A stretch of DNA of 64,000 bases, from the NCBI GenBank assembly GCA_943370215.1, contig CALRQC020000008.1, positions 1 to 64,000 on the forward strand. Reading direction: 5' to 3'. Below the pieces are notes generated by a model. It was not told the DNA's origin, did no database searches, and worked only from the letters and a program-made list of their open reading frames with translations. Source of the DNA: Niveispirillum sp943370215 (GTDB lineage Bacteria > Pseudomonadota > Alphaproteobacteria > Azospirillales > Azospirillaceae). The translations under genes were made by a program, and so were the position numbers. Positions 16,670 through 27,080 of this stretch are shown in pieces (position 1 is the stretch's first letter; each line of letters begins with the position of its first letter).

Positions 16670-17659
16670 TCAGGCCGATTGCAGGGCCTGCCACACAGCC
16701 ACCGCCTGTACCGTTGCCGCCACATCATGCACACGTAGGATCTGAGCGCCCTGCCCCAGCGCGTGCAAGGCGGTCGCAATTGAACCCGGCACCCTGTCCT
16801 TTGGCGCCTCCCCTTTCGACAGGGCCGCGATGAAACGCTTACGGCTGACCCCGATCAGGATGGGACAGCCCAGCCCATGCAATGTGGTGGTCCGGGCCAG
16901 CAGCTCCACATTGTGGGAAAGATCCTTGCCGAATCCGATGCCGGGATCGACAGCGATTTTTTCGCGCGCGATCCCGGCCGCCATGGCCGCCTCTATTCGC
17001 GCGCCCAGCCAATGGAAGACCTCTGACGTCACATCCCCATAGCAGGGGGCAACCTGCATCGTCTGCGGTTCGCCCTGGATATGCATCAGCACGACAGGCA
17101 ACCCCAGGGCCGCCGCCATTGACAGACTGTCCGGGTCGCCTGTCAGGGCAGTCACATCATTAATGATTTTGGCACCTGCCGCCGCCGCCGCCTGCATCAC
17201 GGCAGCATGGCGGGTGTCGATGGAGATGACGGCCCCTTGCGCTGCCAGCGCCTGGATAACGGGCACCACACGCGCAATCTCCACCGCCACGGGCACCGGT
17301 TCGGCCCCGGGCCTTGTCGACTCGCCACCAATATCCAGGATATCCGCCCCCTCCGCCAACAAGCGGCGGCCATGGGCAATGGCCGCAGCCGAATCATCAT
17401 GATCGCCCCCGTCGGAAAAACTATCCGGCGTGACATTGACGATGCCCATGACCAGCGGCCGGGAGAGATCAAACCCGCACCATGGCGCGCGGGGAACGAC
17501 CAACGGATGTCCTGGTTCCAGTGATATGGCCGGCTTGATCCCATCCGGCGTTTCGAACAGTGAAAAAGCCAATGGCCCCCCGGCCAGGGGGCGGGCCGTG
17601 CCCGCAGCCATGGCCGCACTGGCGGCCTTGCCGGACATGATGGCCAGCGGACGATGCAT
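16670..17659 (-). CDS. folP: Dihydropteroate synthase FolP
   Basis: It condenses p-aminobenzoate with dihydropterin pyrophosphate in folate synthesis and is the sulfonamide target. The TIM barrel has MGIVNVTPDSFSDGG, DIGGESTRPGA, IINDVTAL, VVLMHIQGEPQTM, and DPGIGFGKDLSHN. At 329 residues it carries an N-terminal extension of about 65 residues relative to E. coli; a start nearer residue 8 (ATG) is possible, but the extension looks coding. It lies downstream of ftsH as in many proteobacteria, and an intrinsic-terminator-like hairpin separates them. Confidence 0.95.
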   Translation of the reverse strand: MHRPLAIMSGKAASAAMAAGTARPLAGGPLAFSLFETPDGIKPAISLEPGHPLVVPRAPWCGFDLSRPLVMGIVNVTPDSFSDGGDHDDSAAAIAHGRRLLAEGADILDIGGESTRPGAEPVPVAVEIARVVPVIQALAAQGAVISIDTRHAAVMQAAAAAGAKIINDVTALTGDPDSLSMAAALGLPVVLMHIQGEPQTMQVAPCYGDVTSEVFHWLGARIEAAMAAGIAREKIAVDPGIGFGKDLSHNVELLARTTTLHGLGCPILIGVSRKRFIAALSKGEAPKDRVPGSIATALHALGQGAQILRVHDVAATVQAVAVWQALQSA

Positions 17660-17693
17660 GGCAAAATCTCGTCTCAGAGGGATCAGTAAACAT

Positions 17694-17723
17694 AAACCCC
17701 CGGCATTTCCGTGCCGGGGGTTT
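17694..17723 (-). terminator. Terminator-like hairpin between ftsH and folP
   Basis: AAACCCCCGGCA and TGCCGGGGGTTT pair over 12 bp around a six-base loop. The stem ends in T and A tracts on both strands. It would end the ftsH transcript and separate it from folP. Confidence 0.65.
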
Positions 17724-17760
17724 GTTACTCACGAAAAATCATACAGAGCTTGTCGCAAGC

Positions 17761-17803
17761 GTCATGTGCTGTGTCGCCGGAGACCAGCCGTACAGCACAT
17801 GAC
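17761..17803. repeat. Long inverted repeat, 12-bp arms, 19-base loop
   Basis: GTCATGTGCTGT and ACAGCACATGAC are perfect complements. It stands between the ftsH stop and the 17694 hairpin, next to a short dyad GCTTG-TCG-CAAGC at 17748-17760. Its function is unknown. Confidence 0.5.
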
Positions 17804-17846
17804 GGAAAACATTGATCTCAAGAATCATGTCTCTTGGTTCTTGGTA

Positions 17847-19772
<1,926 letters not shown>

Positions 19773-19870
19773 GTCACAAGCCTTTCATCCACCGCATCCC
19801 TTCCGGCGCCCACCCCGCCGGCCGAACCGGCGGCCGACAGACGGATAACCCCGGACGGGGGAACATCCCA

Positions 19871-21184
19871 TTAGATAATGTCATTCGCGGCGCTGACAAC
19901 AGCGAAGCGTGGCCCAAATGCAGGAACTGCTACGTTCGGAAGGATATAGCAGCTTAACGTCGGCCAGTCCGTATTCGTAAATCCCAAATGGGGAATGGCG
20001 CATATTTCTCCGGCGACGGTCAAAACCGGGCAGGTGCGACGGATCGCGGCGCAAAGCGGTGATCGCTTCAAAGCCGGCTGCAGTACCGTCGCGCGCTGCC
20101 ACAGCGCATCATCCAGGGCTTGCACCTGTCCTTGGGCAATCCCCTGAATATGCAGGTGAAATCGTCCATCCCAGACCACGACGCCGCCATCGGCTGGCAC
20201 CGGAACCGCGCCTTGCAGGTGGCGTTCCTCCCGCATCAACTGCCAGCCACCGGAAATGGGGGCCAGGCGGCAGCCTGCCAAAGTCGCACCGGTTTGCCGA
20301 TCTGCCTTCATCCGCTGCCAAAGGGCGGTCACGGCCGATGGTGACGGTGGATAGGTTGCCCCCGCGACGGCACGCAGCAGCGTCCCCAACAGACGGCCAC
20401 CAATGTCACCCGCCGCGGCGACAAGGTCGCCGGAAACAATGGCCCAACCCTCCGGCTGGAACCGGATGTACTGCGCCGCCAAACGGGCCAGCATCTCATC
20501 AAGGCCAGCGCGTTCCTGGCCGGCCGTAAGCGCCCGCTGAAAGGCCGAATCCGTATCGGGGCCCTGCTGACGCAGGGCAACGCGGGCAAATCGACAATCG
20601 CGGTTGGAGGGATCTTCCACCCATTCCTGTCCTGCTGCCTTACAGGTCGCCAACAACCGTCCCTTGGGAAAGGGCACAAGGGGCCGGATCAACCGCACCG
20701 CCCCTAACTCACGAATCAGGGGCATCGCGGCCAGCCCGTCGCCGCCGCTACCACGAGATTGCCGCAGCAGGGCTGTTTCAGCCTGATCATCGGCGTGATG
20801 GGCCAATGCCAGATGCAAAATCCCCCGCGCCGCCGCCGCTTCCGCCAACAAGCGCAGGCGCGCCGCGCGCGCACCGGCCTGGATGCCGGTGGCCGGCTTG
20901 GCCCCCACCCAGCGCAAGATCTGGTGTTCGATTCCCCGGGCCTGCATCCAGATGGCAACCTGCGCGGCCTCCCGCGCGCTCTCCAGCCGCAAGCCATGAT
21001 CCACCGTCAGGGCCAGCAGGTTCCCTCCCCTCTGTCGCGTCCAATCCGCCAATAACAGGGCAAGCGAAATGCTGTCAGCACCACCGGAGACACCGACCGC
21101 CAGGTGGGGCGCAGGTTCGAAGGGACCGACGGCCGCCATCGCGGCCGCAAACTGTTCTGGCCCAACCGGCCCTGTCAGGCACAT
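19871..21184 (-). CDS. tilS: tRNA(Ile)-lysidine synthase TilS
   Basis: It adds lysine to C34 of tRNA-Ile(CAU), changing its decoding to AUA. The N-terminal PP-loop ATPase motif is SGGADS (about residues 34-39), followed by HHADDQAET and a segment resembling VEDPSNRD. A C-terminal TilS-type domain follows, ending near residue 437. The start at 21184 overlaps the cpoB stop by ten bases. It is an essential gene in most bacteria. Confidence 0.92.
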   Translation of the reverse strand: MCLTGPVGPEQFAAAMAAVGPFEPAPHLAVGVSGGADSISLALLLADWTRQRGGNLLALTVDHGLRLESAREAAQVAIWMQARGIEHQILRWVGAKPATGIQAGARAARLRLLAEAAAARGILHLALAHHADDQAETALLRQSRGSGGDGLAAMPLIRELGAVRLIRPLVPFPKGRLLATCKAAGQEWVEDPSNRDCRFARVALRQQGPDTDSAFQRALTAGQERAGLDEMLARLAAQYIRFQPEGWAIVSGDLVAAAGDIGGRLLGTLLRAVAGATYPPSPSAVTALWQRMKADRQTGATLAGCRLAPISGGWQLMREERHLQGAVPVPADGGVVVWDGRFHLHIQGIAQGQVQALDDALWQRATVLQPALKRSPLCAAIRRTCPVLTVAGEICAIPHLGFTNTDWPTLSCYILPNVAVPAFGPRFAVVSAANDII

Positions 21185-22080
21185 TTCAAGCGGTTCTTCT
21201 CCTGCTCCGCACGGCGCCGGGTGGTCGCCGAAGCGTCCTTATATTTACCCAGCAACTCACCCAGAGCGGCACAGGCATCTTCGTTCGCCTTCATGGCCGA
21301 CAGCGACAAGGAAAGCTTCAGCAGCGAATCCGGAGCTTTGCCGCTCTTGGGAAATTTCTGATACCCCTCGGCGAAGGCGACCGCCGCCTCTTTGAACTTG
21401 TTCCGGACATAGAGGGACTCGCCCATCCAATATTGCGCATTGGCGGCCAGTGCATCACTGGGATGGGCTTTCAGGAACTGAACGAATCCCTTTTCCGCAT
21501 TGGCATAATCGCCCTGCCGCAACAGGTTGAAAGCCGAATTATATTGTTCTTGAGCTGAACCGCTGGGCAGGGATCCCGCTTCCGGCTCAGCCACCGGGGC
21601 CATGTCGGCTCCCTTGTCTGCCTTTTTGGACGCGCCCTTTTCCGGCGCTGCTGCCGGTGCTGCAGCGCCCAGCCCGGTGCCTGATTGCTGTTCCAGACGG
21701 CTGAGACGGAAATCAATATCCGTCTGCATCTTGGTCAATTGCTCCCGCAACTGCCCCACCTGGAAGGCTGCCTCCTCGTAGCGACCGGTCAGGGTCTGCA
21801 TCTCCGACTCAAGGCGCTGCAGGCGCACCTCGAACCCGGCGGCAACATTGCCAGTCGGCGCGGTTGTCGCCCCTGCCGGGGGAGCCCCCCCATTGCCGCG
21901 ATAAACCTCGCGACTCATGGTCTGCATCTCATTTTCCAGCCGCTGCAGCCGATTCATCAGCTCCCGCGTATCGCTCTGACCGAAGGCGGGGCCGGTGAGG
22001 GACAGGGCAGTCAACGCGATGGCGGCCACAGCCAAGCGGCGGCGCAGGAACAGGCGTTGGGCATGGAACGGGCTGATCAT
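21175..22080 (-). CDS. cpoB: Tol-Pal system protein CpoB (YbgF)
   Basis: This periplasmic coordinator of outer-membrane constriction and PBP1B activity has about 301 residues: a signal peptide (RRRLAVAAIALTALSLTGPAFGQ), a coiled-coil trimerisation segment (LMNRLQRLENEMQTMSREV), a low-complexity Ala/Lys linker, then TPR repeats from about residue 180 (EQYNSAFNLLRQGDYANAEK, then HPSDALAANAQYWMGE). ATG 22080 was chosen because it places the signal peptide correctly; an in-frame longer ORF is an artefact. It is located directly after pal. Confidence 0.93.
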   Translation of the reverse strand: MISPFHAQRLFLRRRLAVAAIALTALSLTGPAFGQSDTRELMNRLQRLENEMQTMSREVYRGNGGAPPAGATTAPTGNVAAGFEVRLQRLESEMQTLTGRYEEAAFQVGQLREQLTKMQTDIDFRLSRLEQQSGTGLGAAAPAAAPEKGASKKADKGADMAPVAEPEAGSLPSGSAQEQYNSAFNLLRQGDYANAEKGFVQFLKAHPSDALAANAQYWMGESLYVRNKFKEAAVAFAEGYQKFPKSGKAPDSLLKLSLSLSAMKANEDACAALGELLGKYKDASATTRRRAEQEKNRLKCA

Positions 22081-22239
22081 CAAGGGACCGGCTGTAACAG
22101 GGTGGATGATGGTCCGCACCCTATCGCGTCGGACCGACAGGTGAAAGAGTGCAGCAGCGATGGGGCGGGATTGTGGCCGCTTACCGGCAGGCGATGCCGA
22201 AATTGGGCCGATCTTGACCAGGCTTGAACGCAAGAAAAA

Positions 22240-22267
22240 GGGCGCCGCTGGAAAACCAGCGGCGCCC
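22240..22267 (-). terminator. Intrinsic terminator after pal
   Basis: On the leftward strand a perfect 12-bp stem (GGGCGCCGCTGG with CCAGCGGCGCCC) and TTTT loop are followed by TTTTTCTT. This is the best leftward terminator in the Tol block, suggesting that cpoB-tilS-ftsH also need reading through or their own promoter. Confidence 0.85.
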
Positions 22268-22307
22268 GATCTCATCGGCCGCAGCCGAAACGTCGGTCAG
22301 ACAGTGA

Positions 22308-22808
22308 TCAGTTGATCACGGTCACGCCACGACGATTCTGCGTCCAGGCAGCTTCGTTGGAACCAACAACAGCCGGACGCTCCTTGCCGTAGGAGATGGT
22401 CTGGACGCGGGCGGTATCAACACCCAGGGCGGTCAGGTAGTTCTTGACCGCGGTGGCGCGACGCTCACCCAGAGCCAGGTTGTACTCGCGGGTGCCGCGC
22501 TCGTCGGCATGACCTTCAACGGTCACGGTCACGCCCTGGTACTGCTTCAGCCAAGCGGCCTGACGGTCCAGCGTAGCGGTCGCTTCCGGGGTCAGGTCGG
22601 ACTTGTCGAAGCCGAAGAAGACGCGGTCGCCGACATTGACGACGAAGTCTTCAGCGGAACCCGGGACCGGGCCGGTCGGCTTGGCAGCGGCCGGAGCGGC
22701 CGGAGCGGCAGTGCCAGCGGTGGTGGCGGTAGCGGTCGGCTCCTTCTTGGAGCTGCAGGCGGTGGCCAGCAGGGCAACCGCGACGAGGCTGACGATCTTG
22801 AAGTTCAT
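22308..22808 (-). CDS. pal: Peptidoglycan-associated lipoprotein Pal
   Basis: This outer-membrane lipoprotein anchors the envelope to peptidoglycan and binds TolB. It is 166 residues long. The lipobox is LLATAC with Cys18, followed by an Ala/Pro-rich linker. The OmpA-like domain has VFFGFDKSDLTPEA, VEGHADERGTREYNLALGERRA (diaminopimelate-binding region) and SYGKERPA. A separate upstream region of 150 bases contains a possible promoter (TTGATT-N17-TACGTT on the leftward strand). Confidence 0.97.
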   Translation of the reverse strand: MNFKIVSLVAVALLATACSSKKEPTATATTAGTAAPAAPAAAKPTGPVPGSAEDFVVNVGDRVFFGFDKSDLTPEATATLDRQAAWLKQYQGVTVTVEGHADERGTREYNLALGERRATAVKNYLTALGVDTARVQTISYGKERPAVVGSNEAAWTQNRRGVTVIN

Positions 22809-22961
22809 TTTGAGACCCCCTAGGTGGAACTCAGTTCAGTGTTGAGATAACGCATTTGCCCCACGAACCGTGCCATCGCAGCCAGTCGCCGCGTTTTAAC
22901 GATCTTAGTGACTGGAAGGATTTGAGCACTGTTCTTGCGATGCGAACGTAGTGTGACGCAG

Positions 22962-24326
22962 TCACGGAATCAAGGGCGACCAAGCGGGGTCCGACGCGTC
23001 CGTGGGCGTTAAGACCTGCCTCTCATTAAACCCTGTCAGGTCAATTGAGTATAGCTTGGCCTGACGCTGCTTGCCACCCGCCCCGGCCGGACGCTCCTTG
23101 AAGAACATCAAAACACGGCCATTGGGTGCCCAGGTCGGCCCTTCCACGTGGAACGCTTCGGTCAGGATGCGCTCACCAGTACCATCAGGCCGTATAACAC
23201 CAATATAGAACTTGCCGTCGGCCAACCGCGTGAAGGCAATCAAATCGCCACGTGGTGACCAGACAGGCGTAGCATAACGACCAGAACCGAAAGTAATGCG
23301 CTTCACGTCACCACCATCGGCGTTCATCGTGTACAGCTGTTGCGTACCACCCCGATCGCTTTCGAACACGATTTTGCTGCCATCCGGGGAGTAACACGGG
23401 GACGTATCAATGCCGGGATGGTTGGTGAGCTGTGCTTGACGCCGCGTGCGCAGATCGAGCGTATAGATGTCGGTGTTGCCGTTCTGCGCCAGTGACATGA
23501 TCACCTTGTTGCCGTCGGGCGAGAAGCGCGGGGCAAATGTCATGCCCGGAAAATCGCCCAATACTTCCTGGCGACCGGTATCGATATTGAACAGATACAC
23601 CCGAGGCTTGTTGTTGAAGTAGCTCAGATATGTAATTTCCTGGGTGCTGGGTGAAAAACGCGGGGTCAGCACCAGGACTCGGCCATCCGTCAGGAAACGA
23701 TGGTTTTGACCATCCTGATCCATGATGGCCAATTGCTTGACGCGCTGCAACGCAGGCCCTGACTCGGCGATATAGACGACGCGGGTATCGAAGTACCCCT
23801 CCTCCCCGGTGATGCGCTTATAGATCGCGTCGGAGATAATATGGGCGACTCGTCGCCAGCCATCGGCCTGTACCGTATAGGCAAGACCGGTAAGCTGCTG
23901 ATCCGCGGTCACGTCCCACAGGCGGAATTCGATCCGGGTGCGCCCGTCGGGCGACTGGGTAACGGTACCGGTCACCAGCCCCTGCGCCTGAATCAGGCGC
24001 CAATCGGCATAGCGCGGACCGGCGCGCAACTGTTCCGGCGTCTGGATGAACTTGGCCGGATCGATGGGCCGGAACAGACCGGATCGTTCCAGATTGGCCG
24101 AAATGACCGCCGCGATATTCTGCCCGGTCTGCTGGGCCTGCGGGTTGTCGCCGGCGAAATTCGTCACCGCGATCGGCATGGGCTGCGGATTGGCCTTGGT
24201 GATGTCGATCTCAAGCTCGGCATGGGCCGGCAAGCTGGCCGCACCACTGGCGGCCACGACACCCATCACGGCCAGCGACCGCATGACGGTCCGGCGCCCC
24301 AGGGAAAAATCGGCTTTGGCTGGCAT
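22962..24326 (-). CDS. tolB: Tol-Pal system beta-propeller protein TolB
   Basis: This periplasmic protein binds Pal and TolA. It has about 454 residues: a signal peptide, an N-terminal alpha/beta domain (ITKANPQPMPIAVTNF), then a six-bladed propeller with repeats such as PRFSPDGNKVIMS, PCYSPDGSKIVFESDR and PVWSPRGDLIAFTR. The signal contains GRRTVMRSLAVMG, a twin-arginine-like pattern, ending at PAHAELE. Its ATG overlaps the tolA stop by one base (TGATG). Confidence 0.96.
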   Translation of the reverse strand: MPAKADFSLGRRTVMRSLAVMGVVAASGAASLPAHAELEIDITKANPQPMPIAVTNFAGDNPQAQQTGQNIAAVISANLERSGLFRPIDPAKFIQTPEQLRAGPRYADWRLIQAQGLVTGTVTQSPDGRTRIEFRLWDVTADQQLTGLAYTVQADGWRRVAHIISDAIYKRITGEEGYFDTRVVYIAESGPALQRVKQLAIMDQDGQNHRFLTDGRVLVLTPRFSPSTQEITYLSYFNNKPRVYLFNIDTGRQEVLGDFPGMTFAPRFSPDGNKVIMSLAQNGNTDIYTLDLRTRRQAQLTNHPGIDTSPCYSPDGSKIVFESDRGGTQQLYTMNADGGDVKRITFGSGRYATPVWSPRGDLIAFTRLADGKFYIGVIRPDGTGERILTEAFHVEGPTWAPNGRVLMFFKERPAGAGGKQRQAKLYSIDLTGFNERQVLTPTDASDPAWSPLIP

Positions 24327-25357
24327 CAGAACATATCCTTCGGGCTGAACTTCATCAGGATTGACCCTTTGTCCGCATATTTTTCCCGCGGAATGTTGAG
24401 TGTATTGCACCCCGGCAACAACGGTGCGCGAAGCGCCGATTCAACGAAGGCACGGTAGTGCGGATCGCTGTTCGGGTTACCGTTACCGCCAACGTACTGA
24501 ACATTCGTGACGCGCATATTGGTATCGTAGCTGACGCGGATTTCCGCGATCATCTGCTCTACCCCTTTCGCGCCGATCGGGGCGTTCCAACATTGGGCGA
24601 TCTGGCGACGCAGCGCATCTTCTTCGCTGATCGTCAGATGATCACCGGTCTTGGCATTGCTTGGCTGCGGCGGCGGAGAACTCTCCTGCTTTGCCGTTTC
24701 CTTGGCCGGCGGGCTGTCGGGTTTCAGCTTGGCCACACTCTTGAGAACGCTGTCGAAGGACTTTTTCGGTTCTTCCTTCTTCGGCTCCTCTTTCTTGGGC
24801 TCAGGCTTCTTTTCTTCCTTTTTCGGCTCCGGTTTCGGTTCAGGCTTGGGCTTCGGCTCCTCCTTCTTCGGGGGTTCCGGCTTGGGCTCTTCCTTCTTCG
24901 GTTCCGGTTTCGGCTCGGGCTTAGGTTCTTCCTTCTTCGGCTCCGGCTTCGGCTCAGGTTTGGGTTCCGGCTTCGGCTCAGGCGGCGGCTTGGGCTCTTC
25001 CTTTTTCGGCTCGGGCTTGGGCTGCGGCTTGGGCGGCTCCGGCTCGGGCAGCTTCTGCGCCACCTGCGGGGGTGGGGGTTCCGGCGTCTTGATATCCGGC
25101 GGCGGCGGTTCTTCCTTGGCCTGAACGGGTGGCTGCGGTGGCTGCGGCTTGGGCGGGGTCGGATGCGGCGGCTGGGGTCGCGGCGGTGTCGGGCGTTCCA
25201 GCTTGGCGATGGTGGCCGGACCGATTTCCACAATATCGACCGGCACCTCCTGAAGCTGGATCACCTCCCGCTCACGCAACAGATGCGGCAGGCCGATCAA
25301 TGCCAGCAGAATCAGCGCCAGATGCAGCAGGCCGGAAAGGATGAGGGGCGTGCGCAT
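24326..25357 (-). CDS. tolA: Tol-Pal system protein TolA / TonB C-terminal protein
   Basis: This inner-membrane protein spans the periplasm and transmits force from TolQR. It has one N-terminal helix (LILSGLLHLALILLALIGL), then about 170 residues of Pro-, Lys- and Glu-rich repeats of the type PKPEPKKEE, and a C-terminal domain with ALRRQIAQCWNAP and MRVTNVQYVGG. The repeat stretch produces long shadow ORFs on the other strand that are not genes. Repeat number may vary between strains. Confidence 0.93.
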   Translation of the reverse strand: MRTPLILSGLLHLALILLALIGLPHLLREREVIQLQEVPVDIVEIGPATIAKLERPTPPRPQPPHPTPPKPQPPQPPVQAKEEPPPPDIKTPEPPPPQVAQKLPEPEPPKPQPKPEPKKEEPKPPPEPKPEPKPEPKPEPKKEEPKPEPKPEPKKEEPKPEPPKKEEPKPKPEPKPEPKKEEKKPEPKKEEPKKEEPKKSFDSVLKSVAKLKPDSPPAKETAKQESSPPPQPSNAKTGDHLTISEEDALRRQIAQCWNAPIGAKGVEQMIAEIRVSYDTNMRVTNVQYVGGNGNPNSDPHYRAFVESALRAPLLPGCNTLNIPREKYADKGSILMKFSPKDMF

Positions 25358-25380
25358 GATCGGGTTGGACCCATTCCCCC

Positions 25381-25839
25381 TTACCGGCGACCGTCGGATT
25401 CGATGACGAGCTTGGCTTCCGACAGCCCGGCGCGGCGCGCCTCGCTCAATACATCAACGATGCTGGCATATGTCGCCTGCCGGTCACCCCGGACCAGCAC
25501 CTTGCGTTCCGGATTTTCCTGCGCCACCACAGCCAGACGCGGAGCCAACTCCGCGATGGCGAACATGTCGTTGTCGAAAACCTTCTTATCCTTGAAGGAG
25601 ACCTTGCCGTCGGCCGTCACCGTCACCCAAAGCGGATCTTCTTCCGATTTCAGTGCCTGGGCCGCCCCTTTGGGCAGATTGACGGGAATACCCGAGGTCA
25701 GCAGCGGGGCCGCCACCATGAAAACGATGAGCAGCACCAGCATCACGTCCACCAGGGGCGTGACATTGATGTCCGACATGGCGCCCCGGCCGCGGCGGCG
25801 GCCACGGCCGGAGGATTTACCGGGAAGGCTTGCCCCCAT
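25381..25839 (-). CDS. tolR: Tol-Pal system protein TolR (ExbD family)
   Basis: This 152-residue stator subunit has one membrane helix after a basic N terminus: MSDINVTPLVDVMLVLLIVF, where the Asp in LVDV is the essential proton-pathway residue. The periplasmic domain contains VLVRGDRQATYASIVDVLSEA. The start at 25839 lies one base after tolQ and uses GAGGAG inside the tolQ end. Confidence 0.96.
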   Translation of the reverse strand: MGASLPGKSSGRGRRRGRGAMSDINVTPLVDVMLVLLIVFMVAAPLLTSGIPVNLPKGAAQALKSEEDPLWVTVTADGKVSFKDKKVFDNDMFAIAELAPRLAVVAQENPERKVLVRGDRQATYASIVDVLSEARRAGLSEAKLVIESDGRR

Positions 25840-25840
25840 T

Positions 25841-26572
25841 TCAGCCCCGCTCCTCAAGATGACGCTGAAGGATCGCGGAGAATTCTGTCACAAATGAGTC
25901 GAGGCGGTCACCGAAACGGCCGATTTCCGACGAGAAGTAATTGTAGGCCAGCACGGCCGGAATGGCGGCAACCAGACCGATGGCGGTAGCGAACAGTGCC
26001 TCCGCGATACCCGGCGCCACCACGGCGAGCGAGGTATTCTGCTGGGCGGCGATGTTGGTGAAGGCCCCCATGATGCCCCAGACGGTGCCGAACAGGCCGA
26101 CGAACGGACCGGCAGAGCCGACCGAGGCCAGTACCGTCAGGTACCGTTCGGTGTTCGCCATCTCCCGGTTCACGGTCACGGACATTACCCGTTCGATCCG
26201 TTGGGCCAGATTGGCGCGCATGGCGCCGGTGCTGGTCAACCCGCGTTCGGTGGCATGGCGCCATTCGCGCATCCCGGCGGCGAACACGGCCGACAGCGGG
26301 TCGGCGGGCGTGGCCGAGACCTGATCATAAAGCTGATCCAGGGAGCCGCCCGACCAGAATTGCTCTTCGAAATCGGCCGCTGCCGCCTTGATGCGGCGCA
26401 GCTTCTTGACCTTGTCGTAGACGATGGCCCAGGTCCAGACCGAGGCGAAGAACAGGCCCAGCATCACGAGTTTCACAACCGGATCGGCCTGCATGAACAG
26501 GCCCCAGGCGGTCAGTTCATGGGCTGGAACGGCACCGCCCAGCGGGGCGGCCTGCAACAGGGTGGGATACAT
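25841..26572 (-). CDS. tolQ: Tol-Pal system protein TolQ (ExbB/MotA family)
   Basis: This 243-residue proton-channel protein has three membrane segments: one near residues 29-48 and a hairpin with VGSAGPFVGLFGTVWGIMGAF and ALFATAIGLVAAIPAVLAYNYF. ATG 26572 gives the family-standard N terminus; the longer ORF is not supported. It is part of ybgC-tolQRAB. Confidence 0.96.
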   Translation of the reverse strand: MYPTLLQAAPLGGAVPAHELTAWGLFMQADPVVKLVMLGLFFASVWTWAIVYDKVKKLRRIKAAAADFEEQFWSGGSLDQLYDQVSATPADPLSAVFAAGMREWRHATERGLTSTGAMRANLAQRIERVMSVTVNREMANTERYLTVLASVGSAGPFVGLFGTVWGIMGAFTNIAAQQNTSLAVVAPGIAEALFATAIGLVAAIPAVLAYNYFSSEIGRFGDRLDSFVTEFSAILQRHLEERG

Positions 26573-26594
26573 TCGGTTCAGTCCTGACCTAGCT

Positions 26595-27080
26595 TTACGA
26601 CAGCACCCGTTCCAACACATCCCGCAACGGTGCGGGCAGCCGGACCGGCCTTCCGTTCTGATTGATCGCCGCCAAACGCAAGCAGACACGCACCAGCATG
26701 TCTCCCGGCAGCCGCTCAATATCCGAGCCCGTCAGCGGCGGCAAGCCGGCGCGACGGACCTCCTGTTCCATATCCACGGTGGCAGCCCCGATGGCCGTCA
26801 CCCGGCTCCACACTTCCAGCGGCTGATCCAGCTTGGCCGGTGCGCGGAAATCCATCTCGCAATGACGCACAGCCAGGGCTGTTCCCAGCTCATTAACCAT
26901 GGCGGCATGGGGAAAACCCGCCAAACGCAGCATTTCATTGCGCGCGCGCTCACAAAAGCGCAAATAGTTTGCGTGATAGACAATGCCGCCAGCGTCGGTG
27001 TCCTCGTAATAGACACGCACAGGAAAGATGTGGTTCTTCCCCTCCGTCCAGCCGGCCGGCGGAACATGCATATCAGGCAT
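26595..27080 (-). CDS. ybgC: Tol-Pal-associated acyl-CoA thioesterase YbgC
   Basis: This hot-dog thioesterase has about 161 residues. The catalytic segment is VYYEDTDAGGIVYHANYLRFCERAR, with the usual Tyr and Asp. Its role is probably phospholipid or acyl-CoA metabolism linked to envelope maintenance. Several ATGs overlap the ruvB end; 27080 was chosen because GGGGA lies about seven bases before it. Confidence 0.92.
   Translation of the reverse strand: MPDMHVPPAGWTEGKNHIFPVRVYYEDTDAGGIVYHANYLRFCERARNEMLRLAGFPHAAMVNELGTALAVRHCEMDFRAPAKLDQPLEVWSRVTAIGAATVDMEQEVRRAGLPPLTGSDIERLPGDMLVRVCLRLAAINQNGRPVRLPAPLRDVLERVLS

Noticed and set aside
24458..25897. Rightward Arg/Leu/Phe-rich and Gly/Ser-rich ORFs opposite tolA
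   Set aside because: They mirror the Lys/Glu/Pro repeat of TolA and have no independent support.
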